Positions 8,997-18,855 are shown, counted from the stretch's first letter. The stretch: 64,000 nt of DNA from Lachnospiraceae bacterium (GCA_016293925.1 JAEDCX010000002.1:38019-102018); one strand, 5' to 3'. Program-made: numbers and translations. The notes: generated by a model from the sequence alone, not told the origin.

Positions 8997-9018
8997 GGCG
9001 CCCTCCGTGGAAGGCGCC
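8997..9018 (-). terminator. Hairpin between purC and purF
   Basis: GGCGCC repeats flank a short central stem. The tail is only GCTTTC, so this may be a weak terminator or an RNA-stability hairpin that lowers purF expression relative to purC rather than a full stop. Confidence 0.45.
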
Positions 9019-9035
9019 TGATTCTATGTACGTTA

Positions 9036-9740
9036 TTATAATCCCAAACGGCTGAATACTTCGTTGTATGCCTCTTCCACATTTCCGAGATCCCTGCGGA
9101 AACGATCCTTATCCAGTTTCTCGTTGGTATTGACATCCCACAGTCTGCAGGTATCCGGCGAAGTCTCATCTGCCAGAATAATCTGTCCGTGGAAGCGTCC
9201 GAATTCGATCTTGAAATCAATCAGTTTAATGCCTGCCTGAAGGAAGTACGCTTTCAGAACCTCATTCACCTTGAACGCATATTTCTTAATTGTCTCAATC
9301 TCCTCCCAGGTTGCCAGATTCAATGCTCTTGCAAAGTAGTCGTTGATCAACGGATCGCCCAGATCATCGTTCTTATAGCTGAACTCGATGGTAGGCTCTT
9401 CAAACAAAGTTCCCTCCGGAACGCCCAGTCTCTTGGAAAAGCTTCCGGCTGCCACATTACGGATAATAACCTCCAGCGGAACGATCTCAACTCTCTTAAC
9501 CAGCGTCTCTCTGTCGCTGAGTTCCTGAATGAAATGGGTAGGAACGCCCTCTTTCTCAAGAAGCTGGAAAACATGATTCGTCATACGGTTGTTGATCACA
9601 CCTTTGCCGACGATGGTACCCTTCTTTAATCCGTTGAATGCGGTTGCATCGTCCTTATAATCTACGATCAAAGCATCCGGATCATCTGTTGCAAATACTT
9701 TTTTGGCTTTACCTTCATACAATAAATCCAGTTTTTCCAT
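9036..9740 (-). CDS. purC: SAICAR synthase
   Basis: PurC joins aspartate to CAIR with ATP to form SAICAR. The 234-residue protein starts [16 protein letters not shown] and has the family motifs [23 protein letters not shown] and [13 protein letters not shown]. The frame is open for 12 more codons upstream, but the ATG at 9740 has AGGAG/AAGGA in front of it and matches the family N-terminus. A strong promoter (9791-9819) starts the purC-purF-purB unit. Confidence 0.97.
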   Translation of the reverse strand: MEKLDLLYEGKAKKVFATDDPDALIVDYKDDATAFNGLKKGTIVGKGVINNRMTNHVFQLLEKEGVPTHFIQELSDRETLVKRVEIVPLEVIIRNVAAGSFSKRLGVPEGTLFEEPTIEFSYKNDDLGDPLINDYFARALNLATWEEIETIKKYAFKVNEVLKAYFLQAGIKLIDFKIEFGRFHGQIILADETSPDTCRLWDVNTNEKLDKDRFRRDLGNVEEAYNEVFSRLGL

Positions 9741-9790
9741 AGTTCCTTTTCTCCTCTTGTTATTGTCCGCAGTCAACCTACGTCGCTTGC

Positions 9791-9819
9791 ATTATATTAT
9801 GATTCCCCGTATAAATCAA
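9791..9819 (-). promoter_or_regulatory. purC promoter
   Basis: TTGATT and TATAAT are separated by 17 bases on the minus strand. The -10 box touches the stop codon of the upstream gene, which makes purC a separate transcription unit from the DUF5717 operon. Confidence 0.7.
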
Positions 9820-10984
9820 TAAACTTTAGAATATTTTTCGCAAAAGCCGGATATTGCTCCATCAGCTTCTTAATCTTCTTCTGGGCGTCGGTTGCGATCT
9901 CCCGGTTGTAATCCATCTGCTTGCGCAGTTTCTGACGGCGGTTCATCAGTCCGTGGCGGATCTCCACCATCTCTTTATGGTCATACAAAGCCTCCGGCTG
10001 ATGAATCCACAGATACGGATCGCGCAATTTCGCCTGCTTCAAAGCATTGATCAACGCTTTGCGATATGCTTCCAGATCCGCAACGGTTCTGCTGTAACGC
10101 TCCCGCTCTTCCCGCTCTTTCTCATAGTTCTCCCACAGGACAATCAGATCTTCACTGCTCTCTACTTCGTATTTCATGTACAGATAATCCAGAAGATTCG
10201 TGTTATTCACATAGCGGATCTTCACCCGGTTCTGCAACAGAATCAGTTTGTTGACGGCATTCCCAATCCTCTTGTATTCCCGGGACGCATCCGTATATTT
10301 CACATAGATGACCGTCAGGAACACCGCAGCCGCACCAGCCACCAGCAGATACCCTATCGCAACCTCCAGCCGGAAGCCGAACTGCAGCAGCAGCATCATC
10401 AGCACGCTCACAATAACAGTGATCATTCCAATGATGCAGATTCCTTTTGCATTCTGCATACCGGACTGCAATTCACGTCTGCGGTAGGCATAGGCCGCAC
10501 GTTCCGTCTCCAGTCGTTTCAGATCCCGTTTGACCGCCTTCTGGTACTCCTCCGCCTCCGTCAGCTTACGGATTCCTTCCTTGATCTCATTCTCCAGACG
10601 TTCTACGCGACGATATTCTTCCTCCGGCAGATACCCGGACTGTCCCTGGAATTCATCCCGTTCCCGGTCCAGATGTGTAATCCGTTTTGCATAGTCCGTC
10701 AGTTCTTCCCTCTGTTTCTCCGGAAGCGCTTCAATCTGCTCCATATCGGTCAGATATCCGGTTACCAGGTTATATTCCTTGGCCAGTTCATCCATCTGTC
10801 CCGAGGCGTCCCTCATCTGATCCAGAAGAGTACGGACATATTTCTCCCGCTGTTCATCATCCAGCAGAGGAAAACTCTCCTCCTCATCCTCCCAGGTCAG
10901 GTCCGGTTCCCACCGATCCAGTTTCTCTTCCGTCGGATGCTCTATTCTTTTTTTCCGTTTGAACAATCGACTAAATATGCTCAT
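9797..10984 (-). CDS. Coiled-coil protein with two central membrane segments, unknown function
   Basis: This is the last gene of the four-gene DUF5717/DUF5716 operon. The 395-residue product has a basic N-terminus (FSRLFKRKKR), a long heptad-rich helix (about residues 50-180), two adjacent membrane segments (about 182-235) and a second coiled-coil region to the end. The fold suggests a hairpin-anchored protein with both arms in the cytoplasm. The ATG at 10984 is chosen because it overlaps the upstream gene by 14 bases, as in coupled operons; the frame is open for 26 further codons upstream. I do not recognise a named family. It may anchor the complex to the membrane (inference). Confidence 0.85.
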   Translation of the reverse strand: MSIFSRLFKRKKRIEHPTEEKLDRWEPDLTWEDEEESFPLLDDEQREKYVRTLLDQMRDASGQMDELAKEYNLVTGYLTDMEQIEALPEKQREELTDYAKRITHLDRERDEFQGQSGYLPEEEYRRVERLENEIKEGIRKLTEAEEYQKAVKRDLKRLETERAAYAYRRRELQSGMQNAKGICIIGMITVIVSVLMMLLLQFGFRLEVAIGYLLVAGAAAVFLTVIYVKYTDASREYKRIGNAVNKLILLQNRVKIRYVNNTNLLDYLYMKYEVESSEDLIVLWENYEKEREERERYSRTVADLEAYRKALINALKQAKLRDPYLWIHQPEALYDHKEMVEIRHGLMNRRQKLRKQMDYNREIATDAQKKIKKLMEQYPAFAKNILKFIDLYGES

Positions 10985-11801
10985 TCTCGCTCTTTCTGTA
11001 TTCTTCCCGCAATCTGTTAATCGCAGCGTCCTGTCTTCTGTGGTACTCGGCCGGATCCTCATTTCTGGTATGATCTGCCTGCTCCCTCAATGCCTGATAA
11101 ACCGGGCCCGACTCCCAATCTGCCATTGACCGGTTTAGTCGTTCTTCCAGTTCCGGATTCAGGTTCACCGCATCCAGATTCTCAAGAACCGCATCCCGGT
11201 AGGCATCGTCCGGCAGATACATTTTCAATGCCGCCAAATATTGCAACAGACACGTTGTACGGCCGTTGACCCGGTATGCTTTCTCATAATACTCTGCAGC
11301 GTTGCGAAACTGAAACATTTTTGCATAGCAGTACCCAATGTTATGATACAGGGCGCCGGTCAAAACAGAATCCTTCCTGTCATCGGAATCCAGAATGCTC
11401 TCATACTCATTGACAGCCGCCATATATAAACCGTTTCCGGCCAGATAGTCAGCCCTTTTCTTACGCTTTTCGTTCACGTTCAGCAGGGCATTCTCCCGTA
11501 CGGAAGCCACAATCTCCCCATTGATTTCCTCCGGATAGATTGCCGTGTCCCGCAGAATCAGCGCCACGAAATCAGTAAGCGCGCTATTGTTCCGGATCTG
11601 ATACCGCAATACCCGGACCAATTCCTCCAGCCCGAAATTCTCGCTGATCCAGTCCACCAGTTCCATTGTCATACAATCCTTGTCCAGCATATAGGAATTC
11701 ATCCGGAAAAAATAGCACAGTTCTTCCATGGAATAGATATTCTTGCCGATCTGGGCGAGATAATATGGAGTTATTGCCGGTTCATCCCTGCATATAATCA
11801 C
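10971..11801 (-). CDS. TPR-like protein of the DUF5716/DUF5717 operon
   Basis: A soluble, acidic, helical protein of about 276 residues. Its middle part (ALYHNIGYCYAKMFQFRNAA, then YYEKAYRVN) is a clear tetratricopeptide repeat, and the first 100 residues are a conserved-looking all-helical domain containing YSMEELCYFFRMNSYML. The GTG at 11801 forms a GTGA overlap with the upstream stop codon, which suggests translational coupling; an ATG at 11828 is the alternative, but neither has an ideal ribosome site. Placement between an Hsp70/actin-like protein and a membrane coiled-coil protein suggests an adaptor role (inference). Confidence 0.85.
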   Translation of the reverse strand: MIICRDEPAITPYYLAQIGKNIYSMEELCYFFRMNSYMLDKDCMTMELVDWISENFGLEELVRVLRYQIRNNSALTDFVALILRDTAIYPEEINGEIVASVRENALLNVNEKRKKRADYLAGNGLYMAAVNEYESILDSDDRKDSVLTGALYHNIGYCYAKMFQFRNAAEYYEKAYRVNGRTTCLLQYLAALKMYLPDDAYRDAVLENLDAVNLNPELEERLNRSMADWESGPVYQALREQADHTRNEDPAEYHRRQDAAINRLREEYRKSENEHI

Positions 11802-13096
11802 TCTTCCCAAGCTATTTCTTCCTTCCATTCTGTATGATTCGAATCGAAAAACTCACCAAAACCCATATCGACCGCCGTAATACCGATGCGGCTCTCCGAC
11901 ACAAACTGTACCGTCAGGTGGATTCTGGAAAATCCTCCGGCACGCTCCGGCAGACCCTCCAGCGTCATAATGAATTCTCTTTTATTCCGCTTATTCAGAG
12001 GCGTCACCAGAAAATGAATCCTGTTTTCATCCTCCAGCAGGATGTCCCACTCATGTCTGGCTTCAAACCAATTCACGCCCGCATCAATCACCGGATAGTA
12101 TTCTTCCGCTCCGTTCCGGTAAAAGTACATGCCCACATTGGCTTTCACCTTATCCCTGCCCAGAAAAACGTATCCGGAAGACAACTCAGTAGGCACACAC
12201 CGCTCCGCAAGACAATAGCACGCCCCCTTGCTATACAGGTTATTTCCCTGAAACACTCTCCTGTTCCGACACAATATCTTCAATGATTCCCTGCACCAGT
12301 TTCCCAGAAAGCCTTCCCCGATCAGGTAAACCGTAGAGATAATCCTTCCCTCGCAGATCTCGTTGACCACTTTGGTAAACTGCTCGTCCAGACGGGTACA
12401 CGCCCGATCCCTGTAGGGTTCTTCTTCAGGGATCCTGCCAACCGGCATATCCCTGTATACTTTATCCTCCACATAACATACCACCGGAGTTGTTTTTCGA
12501 TTCATCTCCAGTCGATAGCTCTTCATACACTCAGATCCGTAATCACAGATCACCACCTGCTGCCTCCGAATATCCTCCGGCTGATGAATGACAAAATGAT
12601 ACATGCTCTCCAGATGGCTCTGGAAAAACACCTTGTCAGGCTCCAGACCCAGCTTATTCGCCAGAGCGTTCAAGACCTCAATCATACGGTTATCCAGTTC
12701 TTCCACCGTAATCATCATGGCATCCGGTTTATCCCCATCCGTCAGAGATTGTAATCTTGCAACCATTCTCCTGACGAACAGGGCAAGCAGTTCCAGCGGA
12801 TCAAATTCCTGCCCGTCCACTTCCATCCCCCGGCCATTGTAACAATGCTCCAGAATATGTTCCACCAGAACGCCGTCGCCGGCCTGTGCCTGCGCCACGG
12901 CCTCCCTGCCGTAAAACCACTGATTGACCTCATTTCGCTTGCATAAAACGGTAGGCACATTATATTGTTCCTGCCCACTGACGGAAGAAATCGTCTGCGG
13001 CTCATCCCTGTCTGTATAAATATAGCTTATCTGTGATTGCCGGTCATTCAGGTCCAGACCTGCCAGCAATTTTCTTTTTTTGTCCTTGAACAGCAT
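11798..13096 (-). CDS. DUF5716-type Hsp70/actin-like ATPase-fold protein
   Basis: The 432-residue protein has the layout of the actin/Hsp70 fold. There is a phosphate-1-like strand GLDLNDRQSQISYI near the N-terminus, a phosphate-2-like motif VVICDYGSECMKS near residue 190, and an adenosine-like motif VYLIGEGFLGNW followed by a KGACYCLAE helix as in Hsp70. The Gly-rich turns are degenerate, so ATP hydrolysis is not certain. I recall this family as DUF5716, found mainly in Lachnospiraceae. The ATG at 13096 has GGAG five bases upstream; a TTG at 13111 is less likely. It follows the DUF5717 gene directly. Confidence 0.8.
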   Translation of the reverse strand: MLFKDKKRKLLAGLDLNDRQSQISYIYTDRDEPQTISSVSGQEQYNVPTVLCKRNEVNQWFYGREAVAQAQAGDGVLVEHILEHCYNGRGMEVDGQEFDPLELLALFVRRMVARLQSLTDGDKPDAMMITVEELDNRMIEVLNALANKLGLEPDKVFFQSHLESMYHFVIHQPEDIRRQQVVICDYGSECMKSYRLEMNRKTTPVVCYVEDKVYRDMPVGRIPEEEPYRDRACTRLDEQFTKVVNEICEGRIISTVYLIGEGFLGNWCRESLKILCRNRRVFQGNNLYSKGACYCLAERCVPTELSSGYVFLGRDKVKANVGMYFYRNGAEEYYPVIDAGVNWFEARHEWDILLEDENRIHFLVTPLNKRNKREFIMTLEGLPERAGGFSRIHLTVQFVSESRIGITAVDMGFGEFFDSNHTEWKEEIAWEE

Positions 13097-13117
13097 GTTC
13101 TCCGTCCCCAATACCCG

Positions 13118-16100
13118 TTATATCAGTGTAAACAAATCATTCACCATTGCTTCTCTCCGATAATACTCCTCCAGCAGACAATCCACCGTGGAATATTCCT
13201 GCAGAGTTCTCGCAACCATCATCTCATTGATCAGATGAAATCTTGATTCTCCGGTTTCCTCCGTCAATTCACTCTTCTGGATCGTATCGCTCTCCGTAAG
13301 TTCTTCGTCTCCGCCTGCTTCCTCCGTAATGTAATACTGGAGCTTCTCTCCAAAGAAAAGCGTGAAGGTTTTGACGAAGATCCCCTCATACATATTCGTC
13401 ATCTCTTCCGTCTCATATTCACCGCCCTCATCCACATCGGACTGCAAAACATAATGGATGCAGACGCGGGATTTCGGATTCGCACGGTATTCGATCATCG
13501 TCTTATCCATCAGCCATGCCGCCTGCGGAACAACGCCCCTCAGATTCTGGAAAAAAGGGAACATCACATTGGCATCCAGACATTCCGGAAGAAACTTTCC
13601 AAGCAGGATCTGCACTTCCTCCGTAACCGCCTCCGGATTCTCCGAATAATACTTCAGATAGGCATATTTGCACACATCATGAAAGGACTCTCCACGATAG
13701 AACAGCCTTGTCAGATGGCGGAAGATACTGTCTTCCATCATCTTCTGCCGGACGAAATAGTCATATGCACTGTAGGTCAGATACGCCTTGATCACAATCA
13801 GTCTGCCGTTTCCGGAAATGTACTCCTCAAAGATCTCATCTCTCTGTCCCACATACGAACCCGTGAACAGAATCTGTAGAAGCATCTTCTCACAAATTGC
13901 CTGCGTATCCACCCCGAACTCCCTGGCTCTCATCCAGATATCTCTCATATCCCTGGTCATTCCTTCATAGTACTCCACCAGATATTTCACCATATTCTCA
14001 TCGTATTTGCCGTTGTGGAACGTCCGGTAAACGATATTGAGCAGCGACTGATTCTGCTCAAACTCCGTTCTTGCCAGCACACGACTGCACAATTTGACCA
14101 TGATGGAATTGTCAATCTGTTCGGTTCCGTATTCGCAAACCCATTCAAACGCCTTGTCCAACATCCCCCGGTTCACAAAGTACTGTATGTACACCGCCCG
14201 CTGGGCACAGGTCAGCCGGTCCGGAACAATGTTCTCCAACAGATTCTCTCCCTCTTCGATCTTATCGGTTTCAAAGAAGAACTCCATCAGTTTCAGACCG
14301 ATCTCATTGCGGTATTCATCGTCCAGTTCCTCTGCAGCAAACAGTCTGCGGTACGCATTCCAGTTCTTATCGGTAATGGCAATGAAACCTCTGGAATTCT
14401 CACACAGATAGCAGTCAAATGCGAGAGGCACCGGCACATCCTCCGGAATATCCTTTAGGAATTTCCCCGGAATCAGCAGTTTTTCGATTCTGTATTCCAT
14501 ATCCGCTGCATACCGGTTACCATATGCGTCCTGCAGCAGAATCTCGTATTCGGAGGTATAGATCGGAACATAAGCACACCGCTCCCGATCCAGCGGATAC
14601 AACTGCTCTTTCTTCAGTTTGTGGTAAATCAATACCACGGATTTGATTCTCTCATCCTCCACCGTAATAAGGTTGGTAAACAGCAGCGGAATCAGATCCT
14701 TCGCAAACTCTGGCTGCAGTGTATACGGTGACATGGCATTTTTGTACAGATAGGCCAGTTCCTTGTTGATGTGTCCCTTCCGGATCTGGTCCACCATGAA
14801 TAGATCAATCGTTTCCCGGTAGGATTCCGCAATCTCCGGGAAATCCTCCCGGTACCTCACAATATTGGCATACAATACCGCTTTTCTGGTATAATCCAGT
14901 TCACTGTGGTATGCAAAATACATCATTACCATCTTGGGAAGTTCCCCGGTATAATCCTTCGGGAGCGACATCATATAATATTCGTACAGACGGATAATCT
15001 TCAGTTCACGCTCTACTGCCCTGCAATACCAGACGAAAGCTTCCTCATCGGTCCGGTTCCCCCGCATCAGTACCGTCACTATATTCTCCAGCGTAATATC
15101 GTCCGGTTTGCGCTCATAACACTGGGAGAGGATATACAAGAGGCGCGGATGATACTCTTTTACCTTGGTCATCAGATACTGGACCTGAGAGATGACTTCT
15201 TCGGTCAACATATCGTGTCTGGCAGCGAAATTCAGGATCTGGATCTCAAACTGAGACAATTTGTTCATCAGGGACGGATTCATACGGATCAGAAGCACTG
15301 CCTCCACATAAATGACCGGACTGGTACAATTCTCCACAAACAGCTTCTCCAGAAACGCCCATCTTCTGTATGCACTCCTGGAGTATTCCTCCGTCAGGTA
15401 GAGCATCAGCCATGCAATCTTCCAATTGCCCTGATTCTGGATATAGATATTCTCTACTTCCTCTGCGATCTCATTCACATATCCTTCTTCCCGGTTGCAT
15501 AATGTAGTCAGATACAGATAATAGCACCAGATCTCCGGTGCCACACGTCCGGGAACAATGTCCTTCTCCACCATACCAAGCTGCCACTTTGCTTCGTTAT
15601 ACCGTTCCTCCGTGAGCAGAAGCTGTGTTTTGAACAGTCTGGTGGATACAGAACGCTCGTCTATATCCATCATGGAATCCACTACCCGTGTGGATTCCTT
15701 CAGCCATTGCGCGCTGTTCTGCTTCTTCATGCGGAAATCAATATACAGGTTCAGAAGTTCAAAGGTAAGGTTGCGCATCTTCCTGCGGTTCTCAAGCTGC
15801 AATCCTTTCACCTGTTCTCCCATGACCTGAAACCGAATGGTTGTGGTGACGCCGGCGTTGGTCAGCAGGATGCTGCCGTAGTTATTGCCAGCATGCAGTT
15901 TCGCCGTATCAATATAATATCCGAAGGAACAGATATTCCCCAGAAAATCATCATCCGTCAGCACATGTTTTTCAACATTCAGAAACTCGCCCTCCGTTGC
16001 AACGGTCAGATAGGTATACCCCCATCCGTTTCTGGTAATCGTTGCCCTTCCTTCACTGACTCCGTAGGGTGCATCGATCCGGATGCTGTCTTCCATCGGA

Positions 16101-16717
16101 ATGTACTCTGTTCTCTTTTTCTTGTTGATCCGCACCAGGAATTCATCGACATTCTGCTCATTGCCGAACACTCCGGACAGCCCTCGGTAAATACCGACAT
16201 ACTGCCTGTCGACACCATTCAGAATCTGTATGAAATCCTTGCGGTAGAACAGTTTCACCGCCTCCTGCCAATTGGTTTTGGCAAGATTCGCAAAATGAAA
16301 CAGATTCTTGATATTCCCCATGGTTGACTTCAGATTTTCCCGCTCCACCATGGCGACAAAAGGGATATAATATTCTCCCATATTGGAGATAATATGAATC
16401 TCCGTCTTCAGTACCTCGCCCTCATCCATTCCTTTGCTGTCAAAAGAGTACTGGATGCAGCTGGAAGTTCCGGTAAACGTCCTGTTCCGATAGGTGATCC
16501 GGTTACAGTCAGACAGGACATATCCGACCGCTTTCCCCTCACCGGTACAGGTCAGCACAAATTCCCCGTCCGTCACACTCCCCCTGCAGACCGTCAGTTC
16601 AATCATTGGGCATGAGACATCCAGAGAGCCTGTTTCGTATTCAAATTTGCCATCGATATATCGATCCAGAATCGAGTTCACTTCTCTTTGCCTCACTTCC
16701 ACATAGATACGCTTCAT
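13118..16717 (-). CDS. DUF5717-type giant repeat protein, unknown function
   Basis: A 1199-residue protein, first gene of the operon. The N-terminal 300 or so residues look like two beta-sandwich domains (SCPMIELTVCRGSV, ITRNGWGYTYLTV), each followed by short helices. The rest is an alpha-solenoid rich in Tyr, Leu and acidic residues, with TPR-like helix pairs. No signal peptide or membrane segment is seen, so it should be cytoplasmic. I recall it as the DUF5717 family of Lachnospiraceae. The annotated ATG lies inside a TATAAT and has no ribosome site; a GTG at 16681, nine bases after GTGAGG, may be the true start. Function unknown. Confidence 0.85.
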   Translation of the reverse strand: MKRIYVEVRQREVNSILDRYIDGKFEYETGSLDVSCPMIELTVCRGSVTDGEFVLTCTGEGKAVGYVLSDCNRITYRNRTFTGTSSCIQYSFDSKGMDEGEVLKTEIHIISNMGEYYIPFVAMVERENLKSTMGNIKNLFHFANLAKTNWQEAVKLFYRKDFIQILNGVDRQYVGIYRGLSGVFGNEQNVDEFLVRINKKKRTEYIPMEDSIRIDAPYGVSEGRATITRNGWGYTYLTVATEGEFLNVEKHVLTDDDFLGNICSFGYYIDTAKLHAGNNYGSILLTNAGVTTTIRFQVMGEQVKGLQLENRRKMRNLTFELLNLYIDFRMKKQNSAQWLKESTRVVDSMMDIDERSVSTRLFKTQLLLTEERYNEAKWQLGMVEKDIVPGRVAPEIWCYYLYLTTLCNREEGYVNEIAEEVENIYIQNQGNWKIAWLMLYLTEEYSRSAYRRWAFLEKLFVENCTSPVIYVEAVLLIRMNPSLMNKLSQFEIQILNFAARHDMLTEEVISQVQYLMTKVKEYHPRLLYILSQCYERKPDDITLENIVTVLMRGNRTDEEAFVWYCRAVERELKIIRLYEYYMMSLPKDYTGELPKMVMMYFAYHSELDYTRKAVLYANIVRYREDFPEIAESYRETIDLFMVDQIRKGHINKELAYLYKNAMSPYTLQPEFAKDLIPLLFTNLITVEDERIKSVVLIYHKLKKEQLYPLDRERCAYVPIYTSEYEILLQDAYGNRYAADMEYRIEKLLIPGKFLKDIPEDVPVPLAFDCYLCENSRGFIAITDKNWNAYRRLFAAEELDDEYRNEIGLKLMEFFFETDKIEEGENLLENIVPDRLTCAQRAVYIQYFVNRGMLDKAFEWVCEYGTEQIDNSIMVKLCSRVLARTEFEQNQSLLNIVYRTFHNGKYDENMVKYLVEYYEGMTRDMRDIWMRAREFGVDTQAICEKMLLQILFTGSYVGQRDEIFEEYISGNGRLIVIKAYLTYSAYDYFVRQKMMEDSIFRHLTRLFYRGESFHDVCKYAYLKYYSENPEAVTEEVQILLGKFLPECLDANVMFPFFQNLRGVVPQAAWLMDKTMIEYRANPKSRVCIHYVLQSDVDEGGEYETEEMTNMYEGIFVKTFTLFFGEKLQYYITEEAGGDEELTESDTIQKSELTEETGESRFHLINEMMVARTLQEYSTVDCLLEEYYRREAMVNDLFTLI

Positions 16718-16745
16718 TATACCATTATCGACAGTATTTACGCAA
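16716..16745 (-). promoter_or_regulatory. Promoter of the DUF5717 operon
   Basis: TTGCGT (16740-16745) and TATAAT (16716-16721) are 18 bases apart on the minus strand. The -10 box overlaps the first possible ATG of the DUF5717 gene, so transcription from it would start inside the annotated frame. Confidence 0.5.
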
Positions 16746-16756
16746 GGCAGAATGCC

Positions 16757-16801
16757 AAAAAGCAGCCGGAACGGAAGTGATTTTCCTCCGCCGCGGCTGC
16801 T
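16757..16801 (-). terminator. htpG terminator
   Basis: AGCAGCCG and CGGCTGCT arms enclose an inner stem and are followed on the minus strand by a T5 run. It lies about 28 bases after the htpG stop and separates htpG from the DUF5717 operon. Confidence 0.75.
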
Positions 16802-16828
16802 CTTTTCATTCCATACGGAACATCCCTG

Positions 16829-18817
16829 TTAATCCTGTGTCAGGAGCATCATGATCTTATTGCTTCTGGTGACGAATCTGCTCATCGCCTCCGCCTCCAA
16901 CGGTGCCTGCTGCAGCAGGGCAAGATCATATAACTGCTCACAGATCATCTGTACATTCTCGCCCTCCTTATGCTCCATGATATACTGGACGAGCTTGTTG
17001 TTGGCATTCAGAATCAGTGTCAGGCCCTCTTTGCCCATGGTGCCCAGATCCATCCCCTGCACCGCATACATCTTCATCATGTCCTGCATTCTCCGGCTCT
17101 CTTCGGACAACGTGATCAGAGATGAGATATCCTTATTCTTCAGTTTCTCTACCTTTACGGTGATATTGTCTTTCTTGATTGCCTTTTTGAATACCTTGGT
17201 GAAATCCTCGGTTGCCGCAGCCAGTTCCTCTTCTGCCTTTTTACTGGTTTTGGCTTTGAATACATCGGTCAGATCCGCATCAATTCTGCAGAATTTCACC
17301 TTCTCATTCTTGGATTCCAACTGGGAGATAAACGGCTGATCAATGCTGTCCGGCAGAATCACGGCATCCATGCCCGCTTTCCGGAACATGGCGATATACT
17401 GGCTCTGCTGCTTTTCATCCGTCACATAGTAGATCGTCTTCTCCTTCTGCTCCTCTTCTGCACTCTCCTCTTCCGCATTCTCTGTCTGGGCGTCCACAAC
17501 CTCTGCTTCTACCCGGTTGCCGGTCTCATCCGTTGCATTCTCCCCGCCGTTCTCCGGATCAATGGGTTTCACTTCCAGGCACTCCGGAAGGGTCAGGAAC
17601 TTACCGTCCAGATTCCGGAACAGCACATAATCCGTCATCTTCTCGCAGAACTTATCGTCTTTCAGACAGCCGTATTTGATGAACGGGCTGATATCGCCCC
17701 AGTATTTCTCGTAATTCTCCTTGTCCGTCTTGCACATTCCGGCAAGCTTATCTGCCACCTTCTTGGAAATGTAATCGGAGATCTTTTTCACGAATCCGTC
17801 ATTCTGCAGCGCACTTCTGGATACATTCAGCGGGAGATCCGGACAGTCGATCACGCCTTTTAAGAGCATCAGGAATTCCGGAATCACTTCCTTGATATTA
17901 TCTGCCACGAATACCTGGTTGTTGTATAACTTAATCTTACCCTCGATGGACTCGTACTCCATATTGATCTTCGGGAAATACAGAATTCCCTTCAGATTGA
18001 ACGGATAATCCATGTTCAGATGAATCCAGAACAGCGGCTCCTTGTAATCATTAAAGGTCTTCCGGTAGAACTCCAGATACTCTTCCCTGGTACACTCGGA
18101 GGGACTCTTGGTCCACAGCGGATTCACATCGTTCAGAGGTGTCTGGGGAATCTCGTTGCCGTCCTTATCCTTCTTCGGCTCCTCATTCTCCTTGGACAGG
18201 TAAATCTCCACCGGCATAAAAGAACAATATTTCTTAATCACTTCTCTTGCCTTATATTCGTTACAGAACTGGAGACAATCCTCGTTCAGGAACAAAGTGA
18301 TCTTCGTTCCGACCTTATCCCAGCTTCCCTCTTCCATGGAATACTCTGTTCCGCCGTCACACTCCCAATGAACCGGTTTGGCATCCTTCTGATAGGACAG
18401 GGTATCGATATGTACCTCATCCGCAACCATGAACGCAGAATAGAAGCCGAGACCGAAATGTCCGATGATCTGATCCTCATTGGTCTTGTCCTTATACTTC
18501 TCGATAAAGTCCGTTGCTCCGGAAAAAGCGATCTGATTGATATATTTCTCTACCTCTTCCCCGGTCATTCCGATACCGTTATCGATGAACTGCAGGGTTT
18601 TCTCCTCCGGATTGTAGATCACATCCACACGGGCTTTGTAATCCTCCGGCATGTCATATTGACCGATCAGGCTCAATTTCTTCAACTTCGTGATTGCATC
18701 ACAGCCGTTGGAGATCAGCTCTCTGTAGAAAATGTCATGATCGGAATACAGCCATTTCTTGATTACCGGAAAAATATTGTCGCTGTTAATTGATAAACTG
18801 CCTTTTTTGCTTGCCAT
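16829..18817 (-). CDS. htpG: Chaperone protein HtpG (Hsp90)
   Basis: HtpG is the bacterial Hsp90, a dimeric ATP-driven cytosolic chaperone. The 662-residue protein has the GHKL ATPase motifs: ELISNGCDA with the Mg-binding Asn (the usual Asn-Ala is Asn-Gly here), DNGIGM, and GHFGLGFYSAFMVA at about 119-132. The middle domain carries LPLNVSRSALQND with the catalytic Arg. An acidic, low-complexity insert (about residues 420-460) lies before the last part of the middle domain. Perfect CIRCE and sigma-A promoter sequences lie upstream, so HrcA control under heat stress is expected. It has its own terminator. Confidence 0.97.
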   Translation of the reverse strand: MASKKGSLSINSDNIFPVIKKWLYSDHDIFYRELISNGCDAITKLKKLSLIGQYDMPEDYKARVDVIYNPEEKTLQFIDNGIGMTGEEVEKYINQIAFSGATDFIEKYKDKTNEDQIIGHFGLGFYSAFMVADEVHIDTLSYQKDAKPVHWECDGGTEYSMEEGSWDKVGTKITLFLNEDCLQFCNEYKAREVIKKYCSFMPVEIYLSKENEEPKKDKDGNEIPQTPLNDVNPLWTKSPSECTREEYLEFYRKTFNDYKEPLFWIHLNMDYPFNLKGILYFPKINMEYESIEGKIKLYNNQVFVADNIKEVIPEFLMLLKGVIDCPDLPLNVSRSALQNDGFVKKISDYISKKVADKLAGMCKTDKENYEKYWGDISPFIKYGCLKDDKFCEKMTDYVLFRNLDGKFLTLPECLEVKPIDPENGGENATDETGNRVEAEVVDAQTENAEEESAEEEQKEKTIYYVTDEKQQSQYIAMFRKAGMDAVILPDSIDQPFISQLESKNEKVKFCRIDADLTDVFKAKTSKKAEEELAAATEDFTKVFKKAIKKDNITVKVEKLKNKDISSLITLSEESRRMQDMMKMYAVQGMDLGTMGKEGLTLILNANNKLVQYIMEHKEGENVQMICEQLYDLALLQQAPLEAEAMSRFVTRSNKIMMLLTQD

Positions 18818-18855
18818 TATAGATCAACTTCCTTTCTTGTTACTTTCTGAATACC

